Below, in pieces: positions 18,656 through 27,883 of a stretch of 64,000 nucleotides of DNA (the stretch's first letter is position 1; each line of letters opens with the position of its first letter). Made by a program: the position numbers and the translations under genes. Origin of the DNA: Chthonomonadales bacterium. Lineage in GTDB: Bacteria > Armatimonadota > Chthonomonadetes > Chthonomonadales > CAJBBX01. The stretch is taken from NCBI GenBank assembly GCA_027459625.1, contig DAIDHP010000001.1, positions 62,001 through 126,000 of the forward strand, given 5' to 3'. The notes under the pieces were generated by a model, which made no database searches, was not told the DNA's origin, and worked only from the letters and a program-made list of their open reading frames with translations.

Positions 18656-19909
18656 TTAGTTTTGATTCCACCACATTTTCGGACTGAATATCGCACCGAA
18701 GTAGGATTTCGTAAGCATGATCACTACGACTCCGATCAATATGATAAAGGATGTCAAACCAATATGCAACAGGGTCATACGGCAACTGGTGAACGCTCGA
18801 TCCACATTGTCCTCGTAGTACTGAGCGATCCGATCCAAGGAGTCCACAACCTGCCCGCTCACAACACCCGTCGCCAAGGTCTGCTCCATCTCGTTGGCGA
18901 AGAGGTGCGTGGAGGTGAACGCCTCGTGTATAGGTACGTTATTTCGCACCTTCTCCCCCGCCTCCATTAGTTTCTGGCGAATGACACTGTTTCGTGCGGA
19001 GTGCATCGCGCCTTCCCATGCCACTATGGGGCCTAATCCCGCCGTGTAAAGCCGCCGCATCATTCTGATAAAGGTGGCGAGGGATCGCTGCCTTTCCAGG
19101 TTCCCGAATACCGGGATTTTCATCAGCATGGAGTCGTGATACACGGCGAAACGAGACCTTTTAAACCACCTGGCAGCCCATACGACGCCCAACATCAGAA
19201 AGATAGCGATCGGGGTATTCCTGGCAAGCGCCAGGATCAGATACTTATGAATGTGATTATTTATATTGTATGAGTTCGAATTCGGTGAAGGGAAAAAACT
19301 AATAATAACGGGCTGAGCCAATGCAATCGCCAACACCTCCTGCACGATCAACGAAATGAATAACCATGAGCCTTTGTAAAACTTGGCATCCCTTTCGTAC
19401 TCCATGGCGATCTCATCCAGCACCGCGTCCATGAACCCACCCGTCTCTCCCGCCCGCACACTTCCTCTGACATAGGAAGGGAATATATTGGGATAGCTCT
19501 CCATGGCATCCGAGAGTCGCCCGCCGTGATACGCCGCATCCTTCATATGCTCCACAGCTTTTGCGAGGATCGGCGGCTGGGTTTGAGGAGCGAGGTTTAC
19601 AAGGGTCTGATAGATTGAGATTCCCGCGCGCAATTGCGAGGCGAACTGGCGATAGAAAAGCGCGAGCGTGGCGGGCTTTATAGTAGCCTTCGACAGAATT
19701 TTGGCTTTGGAGGAGGGTTGAGAAGCAAACTGTCCCGATTGAACGCTCGCCGTGCTAGTTGCGACTCCATTTGAAGGCGTGGCGATGTATGTGGGGTGAT
19801 ACCCTTGCTGAATGAGCCGGGATTGCACATCCGCCTCGCTGTTAGCCTGCATGGCACCCATTACGGTCTGCCCGTTTTTATCCTCCGCCTCGTATCGATA
19901 TAGAGCCAT
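18656..19909 (-). CDS. Type II secretion/type IV pilus inner-membrane protein, GspF/PilC family (first copy)
   Basis: 417 aa, starting MALYRYEAEDKNGQTVMGAM, the family's characteristic N-terminus, then two T2SSF domains. The first has ALFYRQFASQLRAGISIYQTL and RAGETGGFMDAVLDEIAMEYE. The second has ATFIRMMRRLYTAGLGPIVAW and ATGVVSGQVVDSLDRIAQYYE. The tail is hydrophobic and may include the last membrane helix. It has diverged strongly from the paralogue immediately downstream, which may indicate a heteromeric platform or two pilus systems. The order is gspF-gspF-dnaJ-like, all minus strand. Confidence 0.88.
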   Translation of the reverse strand: MALYRYEAEDKNGQTVMGAMQANSEADVQSRLIQQGYHPTYIATPSNGVATSTASVQSGQFASQPSSKAKILSKATIKPATLALFYRQFASQLRAGISIYQTLVNLAPQTQPPILAKAVEHMKDAAYHGGRLSDAMESYPNIFPSYVRGSVRAGETGGFMDAVLDEIAMEYERDAKFYKGSWLFISLIVQEVLAIALAQPVIISFFPSPNSNSYNINNHIHKYLILALARNTPIAIFLMLGVVWAARWFKRSRFAVYHDSMLMKIPVFGNLERQRSLATFIRMMRRLYTAGLGPIVAWEGAMHSARNSVIRQKLMEAGEKVRNNVPIHEAFTSTHLFANEMEQTLATGVVSGQVVDSLDRIAQYYEDNVDRAFTSCRMTLLHIGLTSFIILIGVVVIMLTKSYFGAIFSPKMWWNQN

Positions 19910-20024
19910 TTCACTCTCTCTTTATAGGTGATGGCAAAAAACCGAAAAAGCAATTGATCTCTCACATCCCAAATGAAATGAGATTGGTGAAAATCGCTTT
20001 TCGCCATTACCTAATGCATATACG

Positions 20025-20528
20025 CTAAATAGTCGCCTCCGTCGCAAGCGGTACCAGCGTCTGCGCCTGTATCTCCGGGTTCTCCAACCGCTCCCGAAGG
20101 GAGACTCCGTTAGGGAAAACGATATCCGGGTCGATCTCAGCCAAAGGCAGGAGAGCGAATGCTCTCTCCATCATTCTCGGATGAGGGATCGTTAATCTTT
20201 CGGTATGAATTACGAAATCGTCGAAAAGCAGGATATCCGCATCCATCACACGCGGTCCCCATCGAAATGTGGGCTTTCTCCCGCATTTTCTTTCCAAATT
20301 CTGGGTGAAATCCAGTAATCCCTCAGGGTTGAGAGTGGTCTCCACCCGCAGCACGCAATTGATATATAATGGAACCGGTTCCCGTGTCGCGCCGATAGGA
20401 ACCGTCTCGTAAAAGCGGGATACGTGGGTAACGAGTGTCGCGGGCGAATTCAACAAGCGGATCGCCCCGTGAAGATTCGCTAACCGATCCCCCAAGTTGG
20501 AACCGAGGCTTATATACGCAGTTCCCAT
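20025..20528 (-). CDS. folK: 2-amino-4-hydroxy-6-hydroxymethyldihydropteridine diphosphokinase
   Basis: About 167 aa. It transfers pyrophosphate from ATP to hydroxymethyl-dihydropterin in folate synthesis. Seen: the N-terminal AYISLGSNLGDRLANL, the ETVPIG substrate loop, and RWGPRVMDADILLFDD, the HPPK signature that binds two Mg2+ ions through its Asp pair. The ending IPHPRMMERAFALLPLAEI is also typical. ATG 20528 fits the family's N-terminus. A TTG at 20543 with GGGAG 7 nt upstream is an equally possible start. No folP or folB lies next to it; the 115-nt gap to the GspF genes suggests a separate unit. Confidence 0.93.
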   Translation of the reverse strand: MGTAYISLGSNLGDRLANLHGAIRLLNSPATLVTHVSRFYETVPIGATREPVPLYINCVLRVETTLNPEGLLDFTQNLERKCGRKPTFRWGPRVMDADILLFDDFVIHTERLTIPHPRMMERAFALLPLAEIDPDIVFPNGVSLRERLENPEIQAQTLVPLATEATI

Positions 20529-20671
20529 AGACACACCATGCAAATAATTACTCCCGAAATAATACTTATCCCTTCCGGATATTATACAACTTTCCGCTGA
20601 TCGTGTCTATTTTGGAAATGTGGAGGATAAAGCCGTCGCCCATTCATCCTCGGTATCCAAGATTTCCGTCT

Positions 20672-21604
20672 TCACCTCTTCCGAGTCCGTGTTTTTGGTT
20701 CATCAACCTTCACAAGCTGACTGTGTACCGAAGCCAACGCCGCAATGCGAACGCTTTTTTGTTTTATGCTGGATTTAACAACGGCGTTAAGTCCCGTGAA
20801 CATCAATTCCCACCTTACATTCTCATCCCTTTTCACCAATTTCGCACTCCCTGGTTGTATGTAATTGATGGTGTTTACGTACACCGTCCCTGCAACCGCT
20901 GCAACCGCATGCCGTGCGTCTTGTGAATAATCCCCCTTCTTGTCGAATTGATACGAGATTGGTATCGAATAAAATTGGGATACCCGCAAGCTTTCGACGC
21001 CGCCGATCCGCACCCCTCCAACCAATCTGCTCCTCACATCTACAGGGCTCCCGTTCCAATATGGATTTGGTATGATTACAGTCCAAACATCCCCGAGTCT
21101 GACAGCCTTGTTCGGAAATAGAACCATGCCGGGAGGAAGATAGATCATGAATGCATTCATAATTTCATTCACATTAGGCATGGTTTGCAGCACTGCCGCC
21201 CTTGTGATGACACCCTCCTTATTCACATTAATGCTAAGAGGGAGTATGCGCGAAGGAATTGTTTTCCCGGTGCTGGCATTTCGCCAACCTATTTGCCAAA
21301 CCTCCATATCCGCAGATCCGTTTGGTTTAAGCGCCAAAGTTTTCTCGCGTATTATTCCGACACTATTCACCTTTTCGACACCGTGTGGTGAGAGAATAGC
21401 CCCCTTGTCGGCCAGGATTTTGATGATCTTATTCACTCTGACCTTATATTCACTTGTTTGGTTCTTAACGTAAACGGAATGAAGGACGTAGGCTTTCCCG
21501 CAGCTATTCGACACGCCCGCTGCAACGGAAAACCCAGGCGCACCCAAAAGGATGACAACAAGTGCGAGAATCAGATGAGGAAGAGAATGTAGTCTCGTTT
21601 TCAT
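20672..21604 (-). CDS. Hypothetical exported protein
   Basis: 310 aa with a clear Sec signal peptide (HLILALVVILLGAPGFSVAAG, probable cleavage after AA near residue 29). The mature part is beta-rich, has no cysteine pair beyond one near the N-terminus, and ends in a basic tail (VDEPKTRTRKR). Segments such as NKAVRLGDVWTVIIPNPYWNG suggest a periplasmic beta-sandwich, reminiscent of the DUF6263-like or lipoprotein folds, but I do not recognise a family. It is upstream of folK on the same strand with a 128-nt spacer and is divergent from zwf. Confidence 0.7.
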   Translation of the reverse strand: MKTRLHSLPHLILALVVILLGAPGFSVAAGVSNSCGKAYVLHSVYVKNQTSEYKVRVNKIIKILADKGAILSPHGVEKVNSVGIIREKTLALKPNGSADMEVWQIGWRNASTGKTIPSRILPLSINVNKEGVITRAAVLQTMPNVNEIMNAFMIYLPPGMVLFPNKAVRLGDVWTVIIPNPYWNGSPVDVRSRLVGGVRIGGVESLRVSQFYSIPISYQFDKKGDYSQDARHAVAAVAGTVYVNTINYIQPGSAKLVKRDENVRWELMFTGLNAVVKSSIKQKSVRIAALASVHSQLVKVDEPKTRTRKR

Positions 21605-21866
21605 CGCGCAATCTCCTTATCGAACGAATTCACTCCGCCATTCTATTCATATTTGCGAAGAAGGCACAAGACAATTCGCGAGAGTTTCGCGCGCACATTG
21701 CATGGATATCCATTTTTGCCACCCGCTTGATTCCCAATTCTTCTTTCTAAATTCATAATTCCCATTCTACCCGCTCCAGTCTCATCTTCACGCTCACTTA
21801 CCGTCGCGTGATACGTATAAGAAAACAGTGCACATCATTCGTTCCACCGATAAAGGATTATTAACG

Positions 21867-23423
21867 ATGCCAATAGACACCTTCGAAATCACCGAGGATG
21901 AGATTAATCGCCTGACCGTTTTGCCCCGCGCCGAGGATCCGGTCGCTTTCATCATCTTCGGAGCAAGCGGGGACCTCACCCACCGCAAACTGATACCGGG
22001 GCTGTACAATCTCGCCTGCGCCAACCTACTTCCCAAGGGTTTTGCGGTCATTGGATACGCCGTGACCCCCATGGATGATGAGTCCTTCCGCGCCGCAATG
22101 CTGGACGCGGTGAAAAACTCCAACGAGGCTGGACCATTTCGTCAGGATATCTGGGATGATTTCGCCGCTTCGCTGCACTACATCACCGCCGACTTCAGTC
22201 AATCGGATGGATACAATTTACTGAAAAAACGACTTGATGAAATGATGGTCGATCATCATTGCGCCGAAAACCGCCTCTTTTACCTCGCCACCCTGCCCAG
22301 CTTTTATACGGAAATAGTGAAAAACCTGATGAAACACGGGCTGAATACGGTGACGGACAACACCGCTTGGTCACGGATCATCATCGAAAAACCGTTCGGA
22401 CACAATCTGGAGAGCGCCATCGCGCTGAACAAAGTGATCCATCAGGCGTTCGACGAAGAGCAAATCTACCGCATAGATCATTACTTAGGCAAGGAGACGG
22501 TGCAGAATATCCTGGCGTTTCGTTTCGCCAACTCCATCATCGAGCCGATCTGGAACCGCAGATATGTCGACCACATTCAAATCACTGCAGGCGAAACGCT
22601 GGGAGTGGAACATCGCGGGAATTATTACGAGGAGGCGGGATGCCTGCGAGACATGTTTCAAAACCACCTCATTCAGTTGATGTCGCTGGTGGCGATGGAC
22701 CCACCGGTAAGATACGGGAGCCAATCCGTGCGCGACAGAAAGACGGATGTCCTGAAAGCCATCATGCCCATCAATCCGGAGAACCTCGCCGAAGTGGCGG
22801 TGAGGGGGCAGTATGGGATGGGATACTTTGATTCTCAGAAGGTTGTGGCATACCGCGAGGAGCCGGACGTTAGCCCATCCTCTCATACGGAGACCTTCGC
22901 CGCCTTGAAGTTGACGGTGGATAACTGGAGATGGGCGGATGTGCCGTTCTACCTCCGTTCAGGCAAGCGGATGCCGAAAAAGCTCACCCAAATCGCCATC
23001 AAGTTCAAACGCGTTCCGCATCTCTTCTTTCACATGGGCCCGAAGGATCAGATCGAACCTAACCTTCTCACCATCCGTATCCAACCTAACGAGGGTATTT
23101 CGATCCGATTCGGCGCGAAGGCCCCCGGACCGGAGATGCATATCCGACAGGTAGAGATGAACTTCACCTACGCGGAAACCTTCGGAGTCACCCCTGCCAC
23201 GGCATACGAAACGCTCCTGCTGGACTCGATGTCGGGCGACCCCACTCTCTTTAACCGCGCCGACGCAGTGGAAATGTCATGGGCGCTGCTTGCGCCTGTG
23301 ATCGAAACCTGGCAAGCCACCCGCCAGTTCACCGCCTTTCCCAACTATTCAGCGGGCACGTGGGGACCGGTGGCGGCGGACAAACTGCTCGCCAAGGATG
23401 GACGAGCCTGGTTTAACGGGTAA
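21867..23423 (+). CDS. zwf: Glucose-6-phosphate dehydrogenase
   Basis: 518 aa from ATG 21867 (AAAGGA upstream; a further 13 upstream codons are possible). It oxidises glucose 6-phosphate to 6-phosphogluconolactone with NADP+, the entry to the oxidative pentose phosphate pathway. Seen: FGASGDLTHRKLIPGLYNL (nucleotide-binding GxxGDLA-type motif), RIDHYLGKETVQNILAFRF (the active-site signature with catalytic His) and ADVPFYLRSGKRMPKKLTQI. The length and C-terminal ending are normal. No gnd or pgl is adjacent. It converges on the large glycosidase-like gene. Confidence 0.97.
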   Translation: MPIDTFEITEDEINRLTVLPRAEDPVAFIIFGASGDLTHRKLIPGLYNLACANLLPKGFAVIGYAVTPMDDESFRAAMLDAVKNSNEAGPFRQDIWDDFAASLHYITADFSQSDGYNLLKKRLDEMMVDHHCAENRLFYLATLPSFYTEIVKNLMKHGLNTVTDNTAWSRIIIEKPFGHNLESAIALNKVIHQAFDEEQIYRIDHYLGKETVQNILAFRFANSIIEPIWNRRYVDHIQITAGETLGVEHRGNYYEEAGCLRDMFQNHLIQLMSLVAMDPPVRYGSQSVRDRKTDVLKAIMPINPENLAEVAVRGQYGMGYFDSQKVVAYREEPDVSPSSHTETFAALKLTVDNWRWADVPFYLRSGKRMPKKLTQIAIKFKRVPHLFFHMGPKDQIEPNLLTIRIQPNEGISIRFGAKAPGPEMHIRQVEMNFTYAETFGVTPATAYETLLLDSMSGDPTLFNRADAVEMSWALLAPVIETWQATRQFTAFPNYSAGTWGPVAADKLLAKDGRAWFNG

Positions 23424-23458
23424 AAAGATTAAGGCGGGATGGCGAATTACTCTCCCGC
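23421..23458 (-). terminator. Probable terminator of the large exported glycosidase gene
   Basis: On the minus strand GCGGGA (23458-23453) pairs with TCCCGC (23439-23434) across a 13-nt loop and is followed by CTTAATCTTTTTA. The T-rich tail overlaps the last bases of zwf. The stem is only six pairs, so efficiency is uncertain. Confidence 0.45.
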
Positions 23459-23485
23459 GCTGTTACAGGAATAACCCAACCGCCT

Positions 23486-26400
23486 CTATTTCTGAAACGC
23501 AAATTGCACTTCGTTCGCCCAGTGTGTCTCCCAGTCGTTATGGAAGGCCAGGAAATTCTCCTTGGATACGCTTCGATCCTCCGCCAGTTCATACGCAGGC
23601 CCTTTGTCGTCATTCACGCGGAAACTGAACTTGATCGGCTCGCCTCGATCCATCCTCTCTTTCACGATGGGTATTTCCGACCATGGCAACGCCAATTCAA
23701 CAATGCGCTCATTGCCGATCCATCTAATCGCCAGTTTGCCGTCGTTTACCGGACCTCCATCGATCGGCGCCTTGGGCTGACGAGGATAAAAATGCTTGCG
23801 CGGAATGCCGGGAGCCAGAAGTTTCCATATTTCCGTTCCACCGCCATATTGCGGAGCCACTTGGTTCAGAGCGAATTCGTAATCGGTGTCCCAGTACGCC
23901 ATGAATCGAGGCATCGTGCCCTTGGGGAACTCCCACCATGGCTTTTTATTCTCCGGTATCACATTGAACGCTATCTGCACGTTGTCCGTGCCGTTGCCGG
24001 ATGGCAGATCGGGGTTTTTGCGGTAGGAGAACCTTCGCACCCCGGCCGGCCAGACGAGCTTCTTGCCGTTGTCCGTGCACACTTCCGGATAGAAGTAGCT
24101 GTCATCATCTCTATCTGCATAGCGGATTCCGCCATCCGTCGGAGTGTTATCCGCGATTTTCGCCGCGAAATAGAAATACTTGGAATCATACGCCAAATAA
24201 CCGATCGCCTCGCCACTCTTAACGTTTGATCCGAAATTCATGAATGGCAGCCACGCCTGCTCGGTGAGACTTTCACCTATCGAGCCGGAGATCGGCTGAG
24301 GAAGAACCCCCTTCCAATCATCCAGATTGCCATCCACCGTAATGGTGCGCTTGGCGATGACATTCACATGCATCTTTTCGGAATGAGCCGCCACACCATC
24401 CATGCCTGCGTTGAACTTCACCGCTAGCACATAGGTGTTGCTAGGAACTGTAAATCCGCCGACAATCCTCAGGTTGATATTTTTGGTCTGATCCGGTTCA
24501 AATTGCACGACCTCCTTAGATGGAGAGAGATGAAGTCCGGGGATTTGCGAGTAGAGTTCCCCTCTAATTGGACGGTTGAGGATATTTGTCAAAGTGATCC
24601 TCAGCGCCGGATGGGAGGCTATCGGCTCAAGCATGTCATGACAGACAATATCCACCGGCTGGTATCCGGATATCCAAGCGTGACGTATCGAGCTCTCGAG
24701 TTTTTCATAGGAGCCAGTCTTACCGTTCGGACGGAGGAAATAGCCCTTACCATTCAGCGGAACTACGATCTTGCCGTTTCTGGAGGGAACGGGGTTGCCG
24801 TAAAAATCATACAGAGAATAGGGTCCGGTGGGGAGCGTCATACTCCCGCCTTGCAGCACCATGGCGGAACGTAACTTATCCTGTAATGACTTTATTTGCG
24901 ATGGATCTGTAGCATGGTTCAGTTCGCCCTCCAATGCATGAACGATTGGTGCGTTCTTCAAACCAAGCACTCCTCGGAAGAGCAACTTATTGCGGTCATA
25001 CACCCCGCCAAGGTCTCCAACCACCACCGCCGTACCTTCCTCGGGATGCGAGGCGGATCGGAAGAGGAAAACCCATGGCAGTCCGTTCTTGAACAGAATC
25101 CGCCGGAACGGCAATTGCCCGATGAACTTGGATGCCGCGGCAACCCCCGCCGCAGGCGCCCACGCCTGCACAACGGAACACGGTTTGCCGTCTGTGGTGA
25201 AGTTTTTCGGCTCGTATACATTCCCGCCGTAGATTCCCATCACCCGGTCCTGCCCCTGAGCCCTCATGGAGGCGATCACGGCGGCGATACGATCCTCCGA
25301 GTTCGCCACCCAACTTTCGGTGTCCCAAACTCTCACTCTGCCGTAAGGACCTTTGCGGGTCATCCATTGGGGGATGATGGAGGGCACCGCCGACAACTCC
25401 TGATAATGAATGCTGCAAAAATCGAACCATGGCAGAAACTTATCGCTGCCGTCAGGGAACAGCTTGTCCAGAGCGTTGCTGGATGAGCACCCCCCACCTA
25501 TCAAGACCTTGACCCCAGCCTCTTTTCGGGCTTGGATGACGCCTTTAGCCATTCGCTCATACATCTCACGGTAGCGGAGCATATCCGCGCCCCATCCAGA
25601 TATGGAAACCCCCTCCCATGGTTCGTTCCACAACTCCAAGGCGTTAACAGGACCTTTCGGCCATCCCCATCGGCTGCAGACATAGACGCACCACTTCTGA
25701 AAGTCCGCATCATAGGAGGGCAACCAGACGAGATCCTCCTTCACACCATGCATCATCGATCCGTCCGGATTGAGCCAGGGACGTCCGCGTCCTAGTGGCT
25801 GGGGGGCGGAACCCGCGCCGACCGTCAGCATCACCGCGATATTGTTTTCCATCGCCCAGTCGAGAAACTGTCCCAGTTGCTTGATATTGGACTTGAACTC
25901 CGCCGAGGTGGTGGGGTCGTATGAAGCCCCCATTCTGCAACCGCGTATGCCAAGCCGACTAAACACCATCGCCACCTTGTCGCTCATCTGAAACGGCCAG
26001 GGCATGTCCAGAGTCATCACGGGATTGAACACCTTGCGATCATCCGTTTTGATGCATCGCGCAACCGCCGCTCCGAAAACTCTTCCGTATCGTCCGAAAT
26101 CGAACACCAGCCCAAGCCCTCCGTAAGGGCCAGGATGCACGGGATCATGAAGGTATAACACTTGTTCGCCTTTTGCAGGGATGTTAACGGATATCGGAAT
26201 TGAGTTCTCCGTGACGATGCGAAACACATGCGGCGTCCAAGTGTGCCCAGCCGGAACACTCGTGCCATAGCGAATAACATCCACCCGAGCCTTTTGCTGA
26301 ATTGGGGAATCGGTGTTATTGGTGAGAAGGAAAGTGAATGTCATATGCATGCCGGGCAATAAGATGTTGGGACCTCCGGTGCAGTCCGTCTGCGTCACGG

Positions 26401-26545
26401 TGACGCTTTTCGCCTGTGCAAGCGGGGAAAGCCTGAACGTTTGCGAGAATCCGGGCATATCCTTCCCGCTGACCATCTGACATCGCCCGCCGCTCATCGC
26501 CAAGACGAGGAGCGTTCCCGTTAATATTGCGACATATCCTTTCAT
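23486..26545 (-). CDS. Large secreted glycoside hydrolase-like protein (clan GH-A fold) with CBM9-like C-terminal domain
   Basis: 1019 aa from ATG 26545 (GGAAGGTG 12 nt upstream; GTG 26557 lies too close). It has a Sec signal (MKGYVAILTGTLLVLAMSGG), then an Ig-like N-terminal domain (~40-170), then a TIM barrel (~180-480). NALELWNEPWEGVS carries the Asn-Glu acid/base pair of clan GH-A, and RVRVWDTESWVAN holds a plausible nucleophile Glu. Beta domains follow (~640-740), and the last ~280 residues, from TITVDGNLDDWKGV, form a CBM9/family-9-like domain. The substrate is unknown; it is not assignable to a GH family by eye. It converges on zwf. Confidence 0.8.
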   Translation of the reverse strand: MKGYVAILTGTLLVLAMSGGRCQMVSGKDMPGFSQTFRLSPLAQAKSVTVTQTDCTGGPNILLPGMHMTFTFLLTNNTDSPIQQKARVDVIRYGTSVPAGHTWTPHVFRIVTENSIPISVNIPAKGEQVLYLHDPVHPGPYGGLGLVFDFGRYGRVFGAAVARCIKTDDRKVFNPVMTLDMPWPFQMSDKVAMVFSRLGIRGCRMGASYDPTTSAEFKSNIKQLGQFLDWAMENNIAVMLTVGAGSAPQPLGRGRPWLNPDGSMMHGVKEDLVWLPSYDADFQKWCVYVCSRWGWPKGPVNALELWNEPWEGVSISGWGADMLRYREMYERMAKGVIQARKEAGVKVLIGGGCSSSNALDKLFPDGSDKFLPWFDFCSIHYQELSAVPSIIPQWMTRKGPYGRVRVWDTESWVANSEDRIAAVIASMRAQGQDRVMGIYGGNVYEPKNFTTDGKPCSVVQAWAPAAGVAAASKFIGQLPFRRILFKNGLPWVFLFRSASHPEEGTAVVVGDLGGVYDRNKLLFRGVLGLKNAPIVHALEGELNHATDPSQIKSLQDKLRSAMVLQGGSMTLPTGPYSLYDFYGNPVPSRNGKIVVPLNGKGYFLRPNGKTGSYEKLESSIRHAWISGYQPVDIVCHDMLEPIASHPALRITLTNILNRPIRGELYSQIPGLHLSPSKEVVQFEPDQTKNINLRIVGGFTVPSNTYVLAVKFNAGMDGVAAHSEKMHVNVIAKRTITVDGNLDDWKGVLPQPISGSIGESLTEQAWLPFMNFGSNVKSGEAIGYLAYDSKYFYFAAKIADNTPTDGGIRYADRDDDSYFYPEVCTDNGKKLVWPAGVRRFSYRKNPDLPSGNGTDNVQIAFNVIPENKKPWWEFPKGTMPRFMAYWDTDYEFALNQVAPQYGGGTEIWKLLAPGIPRKHFYPRQPKAPIDGGPVNDGKLAIRWIGNERIVELALPWSEIPIVKERMDRGEPIKFSFRVNDDKGPAYELAEDRSVSKENFLAFHNDWETHWANEVQFAFQK

Positions 26546-26642
26546 AACTTTGCACACCTTCCGTTATGTTCGTTTTTTTCTCTTTTCCTCAATTCATTTC
26601 TAGCCTCAATAAAATGCCATTACCGTATATTTAACTTTTACT

Positions 26643-26717
26643 TATAATCTGGAGGTTTTCCTATTTGGCTCCGCTTGTCGAACCGCCACTTCGAGTGGGA
26701 TCCGTGGGAATACGTTA
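26643..26717 (+). ncRNA. Candidate small RNA with promoter-like box and terminator
   Basis: The 313-nt gap 26546-26858 has no protein gene. On the plus strand a TATAAT lies at 26643-26648, with only a weak -35 (TTACCG). About 65 nt later AACCGC pairs with GCGGTT, which runs directly into seven T (to ~26717). A small hairpin CCACT/AGTGG lies inside. This fits a 60-70 nt RNA, but it matches no family I know and could equally be a chance terminator. The rest of the gap is AT-rich leader sequence. Confidence 0.25.
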
Positions 26718-26858
26718 GCGGTTTTTTTCTTTGTAATGAGTATAGATAAATGTATGCATCATTGCATATGGAGTTAATAATTCAACGGTATGATTTACAG
26801 TCAGGGAAATTTAAACGTTGATCTACAAACCTATCACTATTCGCCAAAAAAAAATCCC

Positions 26859-27863
26859 TTAAATCACGCTTACTCTCAGCTCTATCCCCCCTAGCTTTTC
26901 CCCATTAAAATAGAGATCGGTGTAATATTTTAATTCGCCTTTTCCGGAAGGATGGAGACTCAAGGCGTAGATGATTTTATGCGGATTGTAGGAAACTCTC
27001 TCCAGGCGAACCGCACGATCGGATGGGCGGAGTTCCAAGGAGCCGTGGATTCCATCGTCCATGAGGATCACAACCCGTTGCGACACGCTAGTCTTGCCTG
27101 GACTTACGATACCGAAATTCAGTTCGCGCGGCTGAACCTGGATCTTGGAATGGATAACACCTTCCATGTTGAGCGAGGCGAAACCTATCCTCCCTCCCTT
27201 GGAGTATTTCACTCGAACGCCCGCTTCAAAGTCCCCGTCCGGGGCGGATCTCTCAACGGCTACGGTCATGATACACTTATCGCCAAGAGTCTTGGAGGTG
27301 ACACGCATATTCTTGGAAATCGAGGATAATTCGACAGTTTTCACTCCGGCTTTCAGATGCAAGGACACTTCGATGGGATTCGACGCCTGAAGACTGCTCA
27401 AGCGGGTGATGGTTGGAACACTAATCACATCCCATTTCAAATCGTTGAAAGGCACGAATGTCTGTGCGTTGATATTCACACTCACACCAGTCGGTTCGCC
27501 GTTAGCGATCACCTGAACCGTCTCCTCGGTTTTGCCGGTGTAAAGCATGCTGATCTCAAACGGAATCGTAATTTTCTCCCCCGCGTTCAGAACGGATATG
27601 CGATTATTGGGAATGATCATACACCCGCAACTTGGATAGAGTGCGATATTACGGATGGGGGATCGCCCTTTGTTCACCAATTGGAAGGAGCCATGTATGG
27701 CGCCCGGAGTGACATCCTTGAAATTAATCACCCTCGGAACTGCATCCAAAGCACTTCCCTGGGCGCAGGCGACAACGGATATAAATAACAATGGGATAAT
27801 GGGAACACAGATACCGAGGAATTTGATCAATCTGCGCATAAAACAATCATGGAACACATTCAT
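26859..27863 (-). CDS. Exported DUF1573-like protein with Cys-Gly-Cys motif
   Basis: About 334 aa from ATG 27863, chosen because AAGGGGG lies 10 nt upstream and gives a good signal peptide (RRLIKFLGICVPIIPLLFIS, cleaved after ACA). The mature N-terminus, VINFKDVTPGAIHGSFQLVN, then ALYPSCGCM, is the pattern of DUF1573: an immunoglobulin-like domain where new material resembles 'F(L)NxGxxPLxIxxxxxSCGC'. A second similar Ig-like repeat follows near residue 240 (VQPRELNFGIVSPGKT), without the cysteines. The role of this family is unknown; a periplasmic or surface binding role is inferred. It begins 21 nt after the TrhA gene's stop. Confidence 0.75.
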   Translation of the reverse strand: MNVFHDCFMRRLIKFLGICVPIIPLLFISVVACAQGSALDAVPRVINFKDVTPGAIHGSFQLVNKGRSPIRNIALYPSCGCMIIPNNRISVLNAGEKITIPFEISMLYTGKTEETVQVIANGEPTGVSVNINAQTFVPFNDLKWDVISVPTITRLSSLQASNPIEVSLHLKAGVKTVELSSISKNMRVTSKTLGDKCIMTVAVERSAPDGDFEAGVRVKYSKGGRIGFASLNMEGVIHSKIQVQPRELNFGIVSPGKTSVSQRVVILMDDGIHGSLELRPSDRAVRLERVSYNPHKIIYALSLHPSGKGELKYYTDLYFNGEKLGGIELRVSVI

Positions 27864-27883
27864 GTAAAAACAACCCCCTTGGA

